A stretch of DNA of 19,358 nucleotides from NCBI GenBank assembly GCA_937892995.1, contig CALBJS010000280.1, forward strand, positions 1 through 19,358, read 5' to 3'. The stretch comes from an uncultured Peptococcaceae bacterium. Its GTDB lineage: Bacteria > Bacillota > Desulfitobacteriia > Desulfitobacteriales > Syntrophobotulaceae. Below are positions 5,890-13,930 of the stretch, in pieces. Within the stretch, counting starts at the first letter, position 1. Every line of letters begins with the position of its first letter. The position numbers were made by a program, and so were the translations under genes. Below the pieces are notes generated by a model that saw only the letters and a list, made by a program, of their open reading frames with translations, searched no databases and was not told the DNA's origin.

Positions 5890-5929
5890 AAAAAACCTCC
5901 GTTACATAAAGTTATATGCATTCGGAGGG
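5890..5929 (-). terminator. Rho-independent terminator after the poly-Asp gene
   Basis: On the minus strand CCTCCG (5928-5923) pairs with CGGAGG (5901-5896) around a 21-base AT-rich loop, and six Ts follow (5895-5890). It lies about 100 bases past the stop of the minus-strand poly-Asp gene, the only gene it could serve. Confidence 0.6.
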
Positions 5930-6026
5930 TTACGCAATTATTTCAGTACTCTCGAATAAATAGTATCCTTTTGTCCCACTTGACTAGCAGTATTGATCAT
6001 AACTTTGGTTCTTTTTGGTTATCTGC

Positions 6027-6218
6027 TTATTCGACTTCCTCATCATCGTCATCGTCATCATCGTCGTCATCGTCGTCATCGTCATCATCTTCATCTTCAA
6101 TTTCGTCGAAAGTGATTTTCATCACTTCGCCATTTGTATACGTTACCTTTACTTTGGAAACGTCTAAATTGTTGGTTAAGGCATCAATAACCTGCTTTAG
6201 AAATTCATCTTTGTGCAT
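6027..6218 (-). CDS. Small acidic protein with C-terminal poly-aspartate tail
   Basis: This 63-residue protein has two parts. Residues 1-42 form a plausible small folded unit (MHKDEFLKQVIDALTNNL, then VSKVKVTYTNGEVMKITFDE: helix followed by a beta hairpin). The rest is an uninterrupted tract of about 16 Asp closed by EEVE. The gene is real: GGAAAGGAG stands nine bases before the ATG and a terminator follows. The tract uses GAC and GAT mixed irregularly, so it is not a pure trinucleotide repeat and appears to be kept at protein level. The family is unknown to me. Poly-Asp suggests binding of divalent cations, of a basic protein, or of mineral or spore-coat surfaces; that is inference only. Confidence 0.75.
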   Translation of the reverse strand: MHKDEFLKQVIDALTNNLDVSKVKVTYTNGEVMKITFDEIEDEDDDDDDDDDDDDDDDDEEVE

Positions 6219-6364
6219 GATCTTGCTCCTTTCCTTTTTATATTTTATAAACTCATCTTCCCCTAAAGAACTCTGTTTAGATGAAGACGATAGTTTTTAT
6301 ACTATATGATCATTTTATGCAATTGGTACAAGATTAGTGTTTAGGCTAGTAATATAGAATTATT

Positions 6365-7315
6365 CTAAAGTGACAAATGATTTCTGTGAGTATCTATGAT
6401 TTGGTGCCTTAAACCTTCTTGCAATGGGCATTCCGGATCATAGTTTAATAACCTTTGTGCTTTGGAGATGTCCGCCCAACTATCCAATGGATCTCCATTC
6501 TGTCGGCTCGTAAATTCCAGAGTAGCCTTTTGTTTAAGTAAATATTCAAGCATCGAGATAACTTCAAGAATTGAAGCTTTTTCGAAGCCCCCAATATTGA
6601 TTATTTCTCCGATAACCCCTTGGGCATCAAGAGCCGCAACAGTTGCTTCCACACAATCTTGGATATAGGTAAAATCTCGTGTTTGTAATCCATCACCATA
6701 GATTGGAATCGGCTCGTGCTGCATAATTCCCTTGATGAAGCGGTGAAAGGCCATATCAGATCTTTGTCTTGGGCCAAATACCGTGAAATATCTTAGAATA
6801 ACGATTGGAATCCCGTAACTTACTTGATATACCTTACACAAGTATTCACCCGCTAACTTACTCACCCCATAGGGAGAAAGGGGGGTGGGCATGGAAGTCT
6901 CAGCAACTTTACCCGCTTTTTCACCGTAAACAGATGAAGTGGAAATATATATGAATTTGCTGAGTGAGCATTCGCGGACTGCTTCGAGTAAGATTTGGGT
7001 AGCAACAATATTATTGTCGGCGTAGAGTTGAAAATCAGTGCCCCAACTTGTGCGGACACCCGGGATTGCGGCTAAATGATAGACAACTTCAACACCTTTC
7101 AGAAGCCTCTTAAGGTCTGTTTGGCGGAGGTCAGCTTGATGAAATTCAAAGTGCGGATTACTAAGCAACAGCCGGAGATTTCTTAGTTTCGTCTGCTTCA
7201 GGGAAGAAATGATGAAGCCGTCAATGCCAATGACCTCGACATTGTTCATTTCCAGCAACCGTTCACAAAGGTGTGAGCCAATAAAACCGGCGGCTCCAGT
7301 CACAAGAATTTTCAT
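6365..7315 (-). CDS. NAD-dependent nucleotide-sugar epimerase, probably UDP-glucuronate 4-epimerase type (YtcB-like)
   Basis: This 316-residue extended short-chain dehydrogenase/reductase has the NAD motif GAAGFIGSH (residues 7-15), the SSVYGE segment with catalytic Ser around 126-128, and the YxxxK pair Tyr149 and Lys153. The substrate-side motif RYFTVFGPRQRSDMAFHRFI resembles UDP-glucuronate/UDP-galacturonate epimerases. It is translationally coupled (ATGA overlap) to the upstream UDP-glucose 6-dehydrogenase, which makes UDP-glucuronate, so epimerisation of that product to UDP-galacturonate is the natural reading. A related decarboxylase or 4,6-dehydratase activity cannot be excluded. With its neighbours it matches ytcB of the Bacillus subtilis spore-polysaccharide locus. 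Confidence 0.85.
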   Translation of the reverse strand: MKILVTGAAGFIGSHLCERLLEMNNVEVIGIDGFIISSLKQTKLRNLRLLLSNPHFEFHQADLRQTDLKRLLKGVEVVYHLAAIPGVRTSWGTDFQLYADNNIVATQILLEAVRECSLSKFIYISTSSVYGEKAGKVAETSMPTPLSPYGVSKLAGEYLCKVYQVSYGIPIVILRYFTVFGPRQRSDMAFHRFIKGIMQHEPIPIYGDGLQTRDFTYIQDCVEATVAALDAQGVIGEIINIGGFEKASILEVISMLEYLLKQKATLEFTSRQNGDPLDSWADISKAQRLLNYDPECPLQEGLRHQIIDTHRNHLSL

Positions 7316-8592
7316 CTTATTCCAACCCCCAGGTATAACAACCCTTGCCTTCGGAGCATTTCTCCATCAAGACAGTTTCTGGCATCAAGAACGATAGAAC
7401 CCTTCATTCTCCCTTGAACTTCTGACCAATCGCAGTGGATAAATTGCTCCCATTCAGTGGCAATAATCAGAGCATCTGAATTGTTTACCGATTCATACTG
7501 ATCGCTATGCGAAGTGACATCGCAGGAGTCGAGTTTCACCATAGGGTCAAAGGTGTGAACTGTATAACCCCTTTGGATTGATTGCTGAATCAGAGTAATG
7601 GCAGGAGAGGAACGAAGATCATCTGTACCGGGTTTAAAGGTTACACCCCAAACTGTAATCTGTTTACCTTCTGAAGCAGGAAGTACATTATTGAGTCTCT
7701 GTAAGTAGAGCTCAATTTGTGAATCATTGATCTCCATCACAGCATCCAGTAGCTTGGTCTCTATATTATGGGTTAACGCTGAATGTTTAAGAGAATGAAG
7801 GTCTTTCGGCAGACAGGAACCACCAAACCCTAGACCGGCGTTTAAAAAATCCGGTCCAATTCGAGGATCCGTCCCCAAGCCCTTCTTGATATCAGCATAA
7901 TCTACTTGAAAAGCATCACAAATACGGGCCATTTCATTAGCGAAAGAGATTTTGGTGGCTAGAAAGAAATTACTAGCGTATTTAATAAGCTCTGCTCCAG
8001 TTAAACTTGTAAAAATTAAGGGTGTGCTTCCATTTAGATAGAGTTCTTTCAGGACTTCTAAGGGCCTATCTGTTTTTGTTCCGAAAACTAGTTTATTAGG
8101 GTGAAATATATCCCATAGTGCTCTTCCTTCCCGTAAGAACTCCGGATTAGATACAATGTCAAATAAATCGTCCTTGACACCCATTTCAATGAATGTTCGG
8201 TGAATCCATTCATTGGTTCCAGGTGGAACGGTACTTTTCGTAATGATGATTTTGTAACTATTAATCGTTGCAACAATCATTTCGACAACCTGTTTCATAA
8301 AACTTAGATTACAGCTGCCATCGTTTTGGGAAGGAGTACCGACGGCAATTAAAATAATAGAATAATCTCGAATACTCTCTACTATCTTGTTTGAAAAATA
8401 GAGTCTATTTTTTTGACTATATTCTATAATCAAGTTTTCTAAGCCTGGTTCGTATATGGGAATTTTACCTTGCAGGAGATCATCAATTTTTACTTGATCC
8501 GTGTCTACACATTGTACTTCATGGCCAAAAACAGCTAAAGCCGCTGCTGTCGTGAGGCCTACATAACCTGCACCTACAACGCAAATTTTCAT
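7312..8592 (-). CDS. UDP-glucose 6-dehydrogenase (YtcA/TuaD-like)
   Basis: The enzyme oxidises UDP-glucose to UDP-glucuronate with two NAD+. The N-terminal Rossmann motif is MKICVVGAGYVGLTTA; the central domain has NPEFLREG; the active-site motif GFGGSCLPKD puts the nucleophile at Cys260, the canonical position; the C-terminal UDP-binding domain has GVTFKPGTDDLRSSPA. The frame extends upstream to an ATG at 8664, but the start is placed at 8592 because GAAGGA precedes it closely and the conserved protein begins there, giving 426 residues. It ends in an ATGA overlap with the epimerase. It is transcribed divergently from the CotS-glycosyltransferase fusion. Confidence 0.92.
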   Translation of the reverse strand: MKICVVGAGYVGLTTAAALAVFGHEVQCVDTDQVKIDDLLQGKIPIYEPGLENLIIEYSQKNRLYFSNKIVESIRDYSIILIAVGTPSQNDGSCNLSFMKQVVEMIVATINSYKIIITKSTVPPGTNEWIHRTFIEMGVKDDLFDIVSNPEFLREGRALWDIFHPNKLVFGTKTDRPLEVLKELYLNGSTPLIFTSLTGAELIKYASNFFLATKISFANEMARICDAFQVDYADIKKGLGTDPRIGPDFLNAGLGFGGSCLPKDLHSLKHSALTHNIETKLLDAVMEINDSQIELYLQRLNNVLPASEGKQITVWGVTFKPGTDDLRSSPAITLIQQSIQRGYTVHTFDPMVKLDSCDVTSHSDQYESVNNSDALIIATEWEQFIHCDWSEVQGRMKGSIVLDARNCLDGEMLRRQGLLYLGVGIR

Positions 8593-8753
8593 AAATTCCT
8601 TCAATCCAATCTCGTAAAATATCGGTTTGTACATGTTATTCCGATGAGAAATGAATTGTTCCATATTCTGGTAAACAGGGGGAGTATGCTTGTTCCATTT
8701 ATCAAGATCTTGGAATATATTACATTATCTACTCGAAAGGATGGAAGTAAATT

Positions 8754-11333
8754 ATGGAAGACTATCTAATTAAACCGTGGGATTCAGAAGTGGAACGTAC
8801 CGGGGTCAACCTTGATATGTGGGTTCCTCCGGAAGTAGATAAATTAGCACAGCTGGTCATGGCCTATTATGACATGGAAATCAACACTAAAACGTTAATT
8901 ACGTCTAAGCCGGATAAAGGCGGGGCCATCTGGAAAATAGAAACCAATAAAGGACCTCGCAGTTTGAAGTTGTTGCATCGCAAGCCAATAAGAAGCCTCT
9001 TTAGCGTAGGGGCACAGGATTACATTGTAAAAAACGGCGGAAGGGTTCCTGAATTAATAAAGACCAAAGAAGGTGTGCTTTACGTTGAAAAGGGAGGTAA
9101 GTTATGGATTGTCACAGATTGGATTGAATCCCTTACTCCGGCGAGTAAGGATCTTTCTGGCACTCAGGCTTTATGTTATGGCCTTGGGGAGTTTCATAGG
9201 CATACCCGTGGGTATACTCCGCCTACCGGTTCTCAAAAAGCCTCAAGATTATATCGATGGCCCGCTTATTATCAAAAAATAATTACAAAAATAGGCTGGT
9301 TTCGCAATGTAGCCAAGGCAAATAGTGATATTCCGAGTAGTCAAGCACTGCTTTCGGTCATCAATAGTTTTGAACGTCAGGCTCTAGACGCCTTGTCCTT
9401 TCTAAGACAATCATCTTATACTCAGATGCTCTCAATGGGTGAGGAGCACTGGGGACTTGTGCACCAAGACTACGGATGGTCTAACGGACAACTTGGTCCT
9501 GGCGGTCTTTGGGTGATCGATTTAGATGGAGTCGCCTACGACCTACCAATTCGCGATCTTCGGAAGCTTATCTCAAGTTCTATGGATGATTTCGGAAGGT
9601 GGGACGTTCCTTGGATCCAAGGAATGATCAGTGCTTATCATGATGCAAATCCGATTGATAGAGAAACTTACGAGATATTATTAAATGATTTGGCCTTCCC
9701 TAATGAGTTCTATAAACATTTGATGGAGATGTTGTCCAACCCTAGAGTTTTTTTAACGAATAATTTAGAAGGGATTATGGCACATCTCAATTTATTAGAA
9801 AAGACAAAAGGGTTGGCACTTGCTGAATTAGCCTTAGACAAGGGAAAATTCCCAACGGGGCATTATGGGGAGAATATTACCAAAGAAAAGTCCCTCCTTT
9901 ATTCGGCTAAAAGACACGAGGGATATCTGAAAAAAAAGACTGAACCAGAGATTCATCAACAAAAGGATGGTGCAAAAATATCTTTTAGCAACGAAGATCA
10001 ATTGAAAGTGTTGATGATCTGTACGGAGAAATTGCCGGTCCCGGCTGTGCGTGGTGGTGCTATTCAAACCTATATCGATGGTATCTCAGGGTTATTAAGT
10101 CACCAGTATTCTTTAACGATCTTAGGAACGACAGACCCAACATTACCAATTGAGGAATATAAAAATAATATTCGGTATGTAAGAATCGAAAGCGAACACT
10201 TCTTCGAAATCTACGCCACTAGGGTGATCGATTTTCTTCAAAGCGAATCCTTTGATCTCATACACGTTTTTAATCGCCCTCGGCTCATTCCCTTAATTCG
10301 TGAAGTAGCACCTTATGCGCGATTAATTTTAAGCATGCATAATGATATGTTTGATATTAATAAAATTGACCAACAGGATGCACTTACTGCAATTAGAGAA
10401 GTAGAACGGATTATTACAGTCAGCGACTATGTCGGAAAGACTATCTCCAATCTCTATCCTCAAGCTGCTTCCAAGGTTCGCACGATTTATTCAGGAGTTG
10501 ACCTAAAAAAATTTATTCCCTGGGAAACATCAAACTTGGCTACTCAGGTTCGTCATAAACTACGTAGCACCTATAATCTTGAAGATAAAACAGTCATATT
10601 ATTTGTTGGGCGCTTAACCCCCAAAAAGGGGACGGACTTATTGATTCAAGCACTCAATGAGCTTTCCATAAAGGATTCCAATATCGCCTTGGTAATCGTA
10701 GGCGGAACATGGTATAGTGTCGACTCTGTTACCGATTATGTGGCCTATGTACGGGCGTTAGCAGAGAAAGCTAAGTATCCTGTGATAACGACAGGGTATG
10801 TACCCTCTGATGTTATTCACGAGTGGTTTTGGGCCGGTGATATCTTTGTGTGCCCATCTCAGTGGCAAGAACCTCTTGCCCGTGTCCATTACGAAGCCAT
10901 GGCTGCCGGCTTACCATTTCTAACGACCGCCCGAGGTGGTAATCCGGAAGTTGTAATTGATCGAAATGGTTTACTTGTCGATCGGCCTGAGGATTCCCTT
11001 GAATTTGCAGAAAAACTTAATAGTCTCATAACTGATTTGAATCTTAGACGTAGAATGGGGCAAATAGGCAGGCGGTTAGCTGAAGAACGGTTCAGTTGGG
11101 AACGGGTGGCACACGAAGTCTCAGAATCATGGAAACAGGTATTGAACTTCGAAACGGATACAAACAAAAAGATTGCTTTTGTGGATTCAGCCTGTCCCTC
11201 TGTAGCAAATATTACCCGTATCATGATTTTTCCTATCAGGGTAAAAAACAACAGGAACAACTTTACTGGTCCATCCTTGTGGGAAATCATTCGAGACCTT
11301 ATAGTTATCCGATTAGGTATTTTTGGCAAATAA
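8754..11333 (+). CDS. Fusion of a CotS-family spore-coat kinase and a GT4 glycosyltransferase (CotSA/YtcC-like)
   Basis: This single 859-residue frame joins two enzymes. Residues about 30-350 are a CotS/aminoglycoside-phosphotransferase-like kinase: HQDYGWSN near 236 is the catalytic-loop HxDxxxxN motif and DLDG near 255 is the metal-binding Asp. After a charged linker (about 360-415), residues about 417-810 are a GT-B glycosyltransferase of family 4: PVPAVRGGAIQTYIDG at the acceptor side, ILFVGRLTPKKGTDLL near 613, and EPLARVHYEAMAAG near 705, the E-x7-E donor motif. A 50-residue tail follows. In B. subtilis cotS and cotSA are separate neighbouring genes; here they are one polypeptide. Both active sites look intact. 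The protein probably builds or modifies a spore-coat glycan in the mother cell. Confidence 0.88.
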   Translation: MEDYLIKPWDSEVERTGVNLDMWVPPEVDKLAQLVMAYYDMEINTKTLITSKPDKGGAIWKIETNKGPRSLKLLHRKPIRSLFSVGAQDYIVKNGGRVPELIKTKEGVLYVEKGGKLWIVTDWIESLTPASKDLSGTQALCYGLGEFHRHTRGYTPPTGSQKASRLYRWPAYYQKIITKIGWFRNVAKANSDIPSSQALLSVINSFERQALDALSFLRQSSYTQMLSMGEEHWGLVHQDYGWSNGQLGPGGLWVIDLDGVAYDLPIRDLRKLISSSMDDFGRWDVPWIQGMISAYHDANPIDRETYEILLNDLAFPNEFYKHLMEMLSNPRVFLTNNLEGIMAHLNLLEKTKGLALAELALDKGKFPTGHYGENITKEKSLLYSAKRHEGYLKKKTEPEIHQQKDGAKISFSNEDQLKVLMICTEKLPVPAVRGGAIQTYIDGISGLLSHQYSLTILGTTDPTLPIEEYKNNIRYVRIESEHFFEIYATRVIDFLQSESFDLIHVFNRPRLIPLIREVAPYARLILSMHNDMFDINKIDQQDALTAIREVERIITVSDYVGKTISNLYPQAASKVRTIYSGVDLKKFIPWETSNLATQVRHKLRSTYNLEDKTVILFVGRLTPKKGTDLLIQALNELSIKDSNIALVIVGGTWYSVDSVTDYVAYVRALAEKAKYPVITTGYVPSDVIHEWFWAGDIFVCPSQWQEPLARVHYEAMAAGLPFLTTARGGNPEVVIDRNGLLVDRPEDSLEFAEKLNSLITDLNLRRRMGQIGRRLAEERFSWERVAHEVSESWKQVLNFETDTNKKIAFVDSACPSVANITRIMIFPIRVKNNRNNFTGPSLWEIIRDLIVIRLGIFGK

Positions 11334-11424
11334 AAATGTAAGGTGAATATATCGCTTCAAATTTTAATGCTTTGAATAAAGAAGTTTTATCATAATTTAA
11401 AAAGTTGTTTAGGAGGGCCGAAAA

Positions 11425-12318
11425 GTGGGAGTTACAAAAGCTGTTATACCTGCCGCAGGATTAGGTACAAGGTTTCTACCTGTTACCAAAGCTTTGCCTA
11501 AAGAAATGTTTCCTATCTGCAATAAACCCATAATCCAATATTGCATCGAAGAGGCAATCAATTCAGGTATAGAAGACATTTTGATCATTACGGGCAGGGG
11601 CAAATGGTCCATTGTTGATTATTATGATCGCTCTCCTGAACTTGAAGCACATTTGGCTAAGAAAGGTAATTATCTACAACTTGAAAAACTAAGGCAGCTG
11701 TCAAGAATGGCAAATATTCATTATATAAGGCAGAATGAACCTCTCGGTCTAGGGCATGCCGTTTATTGCGCGAAGTCCTTTATAGGTCAGAATCCGTTTG
11801 CTGTGCTTTTGGGAGATGATATTATCAAATCTGACATTCCTGCTATAAAACAGCTTATGGAGGTTTCAGAGGGAACAGGTTCTAACGTCATAGGAGTTCA
11901 GGAAGTTTCGGAAAGGGATGTCAGTAAATATGGCATTATCGATCCTCTTCATAACGATCATGATATTTACTGCGTTAAAGATCTGGTTGAAAAGCCTTCA
12001 CTTAAAGATGCTCCCTCCAGACTGGCAATCATGGGCAGATATATCTTAAATCCTTCGATATTTTCCTCTCTTGAAAAGATTCCCAAAGGAGCGGGTGGGG
12101 AGTTCCAACTTACGGATGCCCTAAAGATGCAAATTAAGCTTGAACCAATTTATGCTTGCAACTTAAAGGGTATCCGCTACGATGCCGGTGATAAGCTTGG
12201 TTTTTTAATGGCGACTATAGAGTATGCACTTGAATCTCCCGAGATTGGTCTGGAGTTTGCCCAGTATTTAGATACACTTTATGAAAAAAGGAAAAATATG
12301 CGAATTCCCTTTATTTAA
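11425..12318 (+). CDS. galU: UTP-glucose-1-phosphate uridylyltransferase (GalU/GtaB/YtdA type)
   Basis: This 297-residue enzyme makes UDP-glucose, the substrate of the dehydrogenase at 7312-8592. The start reads VTKAVIPAAGLGTRFLPVTK followed by LPKEMFP, the nucleotidyltransferase signature. Further on are LLGDD, KYGIIDP, VEKP, GGEFQLTDAL and the sugar-binding YDAGDKLGFL. The GTG start is set by AGGAGG eight bases upstream. Length is normal. One small departure is GRGKWSIVDYYD in place of the usual GRGKRAIEDHFD, so the enzyme may belong to the YtdA branch. It follows the CotS fusion by 91 bases with no terminator, so it may share that transcript. Confidence 0.92.
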   Translation: MGVTKAVIPAAGLGTRFLPVTKALPKEMFPICNKPIIQYCIEEAINSGIEDILIITGRGKWSIVDYYDRSPELEAHLAKKGNYLQLEKLRQLSRMANIHYIRQNEPLGLGHAVYCAKSFIGQNPFAVLLGDDIIKSDIPAIKQLMEVSEGTGSNVIGVQEVSERDVSKYGIIDPLHNDHDIYCVKDLVEKPSLKDAPSRLAIMGRYILNPSIFSSLEKIPKGAGGEFQLTDALKMQIKLEPIYACNLKGIRYDAGDKLGFLMATIEYALESPEIGLEFAQYLDTLYEKRKNMRIPFI

Positions 12319-12323
12319 AGATC

Positions 12324-12525
12324 TTGTTAAAAAAGTATAAGCATCTGATTCCATCACAGCTTAATATCCTGGAGGCAAAACTGAGGAATAATCTGACATT
12401 TTAAACAGAGTATTCTGGGGATTTTATTAAATTTAAGGTCAGGCACTCCTTACTTGAGTACAGCATATTTTGCTTTAGAGCTATGCAAATACCTATGCAC
12501 AGGAAAGAAGGTCAAGAATGACTAA
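12324..12525 (+). pseudogene. Frameshifted coding remnant overlapping the next gene start
   Basis: Two abutting frames fill the gap between galU and the next gene. From 12324: LKKYKHLIPSQLNILEAKL then RNNLTF and TAA (12402-12404). From 12397 in the next frame: KQSILGILLNLRSGTPYLS then TAYFALELCKYLCTGKKV and TAA (12523-12525), which overlaps the ATG at 12518. Dropping one T from the TTTT run at 12399-12402 joins them into one 66-codon protein-like frame. The end (a LSTAYFALE helix and TGKKV) is vaguely like the C-terminus of Gfo/Idh/MocA oxidoreductases, but I would not assign it. It is a gene tail, a frameshifted small gene, or a sequencing error. Confidence 0.4.
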
Positions 12526-13867
12526 TGAAGAACAAAGAACAGGTGTTTTTATCGCACAGTATCTCAAAGATGCAATCCAAACCAGGAAGGCAAAGGTCTG
12601 CGTAATCGGGATCGGTTATGTTGGATTGCCGTTGGCTGTGGAAAAGGCTAAAGTTGGATTTAAAGTACTGGGCATTGATCAAAATATTAGCAGGGTTTCT
12701 ATGCTAAATCTCGGTCAGAACTATATTCAGGATGTTCAGGATGAAGAATTGTGCAGCTTGGTAAAGGGGGGAGAATTAACAGCTACTAAGGACTTTTCAG
12801 GCTTGCCGGAACAGGATATTATTATCATTTGTGTTCCTACCCCTCTCAATGCACATCGTGAACCCGACATTTCATATGTAGATAATGTAACCAAAGAAAT
12901 AAGCAAAAGGTTAAGAACAGGTCAAATGATCATACTTGAGAGCACAACTTATCCAGGTACGACTCAAGAAATAATGCTTCCTTTATTAGAATCTTCAGGG
13001 TTGAAAGTGGGGGTGGATTTTTTCCTTGCCTATTCTCCTGAAAGGGTCGATCCGGGTAACAAAAGGTATACCACGAAAAACACAACAAAGGTTGTAGGGG
13101 GAGTTACGCAACTGTGTTTGGAGGTTGCACAATGTTTTTATGCCCAGACTATTACTAATGTAGTTTCGGTATCATCGCCTGCTGTGGCAGAAATGACAAA
13201 GGTTTTCGAAAACACTTACCGTGCGGTTAATATAGCTTTGGTTAACGAATTAATGATGCTTTGCCATAAAATGAATATCAGTGTTTGGGAAGTAGTTGAT
13301 GCTGCTGCTACTAAGCCTTTTGGTATGCAAACTTTTTACCCCGGGCCCGGCGTAGGAGGGCATTGTATACCCATAGATCCTTTTTATTTGAGTTGGAAAG
13401 CACGGCAATTTGATTATTCATCCCGGTTTATAGAATTAGCTGGTGAAGTAAACATTCAAGTGAATTATTATGTGGTGAATAAGGTCGTTAAAGCTTTAAA
13501 TATGACAGGCAAACTGGTAAAGGGTTCCAGAGTATTTTTACTTGGAGTTGCCTATAAGAAGGATATCAACGATTACAGGGAGTCTCCTGCCCTTAAAATA
13601 ATTAAACTGCTTAAAGCAGAGGGAGCTGAGCTTGTATTTTTTGATCCTTATATAAAGTCAATGCAAGACTGGGATGGCTCAAAAATTGAAGCGGACTGGG
13701 TGGAGTTATCTGAGGAAGAGCTCACGAAAAGTGATTGTGTCCTTATAATAACCGATCATTCTAATATTGATTATGAGAAGATGGTAGATCAAGCCAGCAT
13801 CATCGTAGATACAAGAAACGCTACTAAAAATGTAAAGTCGGGGCGAAGTAAAATAATTCTGATCTAA
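12518..13867 (+). CDS. UDP-N-acetylhexosamine 6-dehydrogenase (WbpA/WbpO-like)
   Basis: This 449-residue nucleotide-sugar dehydrogenase has the Rossmann motif VCVIGIGYVGLPLAVE (about residues 27-42), VPTPLN, ESTTYPGTT, YSPERVDPGN, and the active-site motif GVGGHCIPIDPFYLSWKA with Cys near residue 283. The GGHCIPIDPFYL form distinguishes UDP-GlcNAc/UDP-ManNAc dehydrogenases from UDP-glucose dehydrogenases such as the one at 7312-8592 (GGSCLPKD). The expected product is a UDP-N-acetylhexosaminuronate. The start ATG has GGAAAGAAGG before it. It is followed by a WbpB-like oxidoreductase, the normal next step in UDP-2,3-diacetamido-uronate synthesis. Confidence 0.88.
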   Translation: MTNEEQRTGVFIAQYLKDAIQTRKAKVCVIGIGYVGLPLAVEKAKVGFKVLGIDQNISRVSMLNLGQNYIQDVQDEELCSLVKGGELTATKDFSGLPEQDIIIICVPTPLNAHREPDISYVDNVTKEISKRLRTGQMIILESTTYPGTTQEIMLPLLESSGLKVGVDFFLAYSPERVDPGNKRYTTKNTTKVVGGVTQLCLEVAQCFYAQTITNVVSVSSPAVAEMTKVFENTYRAVNIALVNELMMLCHKMNISVWEVVDAAATKPFGMQTFYPGPGVGGHCIPIDPFYLSWKARQFDYSSRFIELAGEVNIQVNYYVVNKVVKALNMTGKLVKGSRVFLLGVAYKKDINDYRESPALKIIKLLKAEGAELVFFDPYIKSMQDWDGSKIEADWVELSEEELTKSDCVLIITDHSNIDYEKMVDQASIIVDTRNATKNVKSGRSKIILI

Positions 13868-13930
13868 CTAGTTCAAATAAGTACAAACAAGCAGATTAGA
13901 CAATGGCGGGATGTAAAGGGGGTGGCTCTA

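Noticed and set aside
6030..6090. Trinucleotide microsatellite or CRISPR-like repeat
   Set aside because: The units are three bases with irregular C/T third positions and no spacers. It is the coding sequence of an Asp tract.
5872..6309. Plus-strand frame with a long poly-Ser run
   Set aside because: It is the antisense reading of the poly-Asp gene (GAY codons read as TCR/AGY-type Ser codons). It has no ribosome site, and the minus-strand gene has both a ribosome site and a terminator.
8593..8664. 24-residue N-terminal extension of UDP-glucose 6-dehydrogenase
   Set aside because: There is no ribosome site before 8664, while GAAGGA precedes ATG 8592, and the Rossmann fold starts with that Met. 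Cys260 numbering also fits the shorter form.
11096..11341. 81-codon plus-strand frame inside the end of the kinase-glycosyltransferase gene
   Set aside because: It overlaps a long real gene in another frame and its translation shows no recognisable pattern. It does not seem to be the true continuation of the glycosyltransferase.
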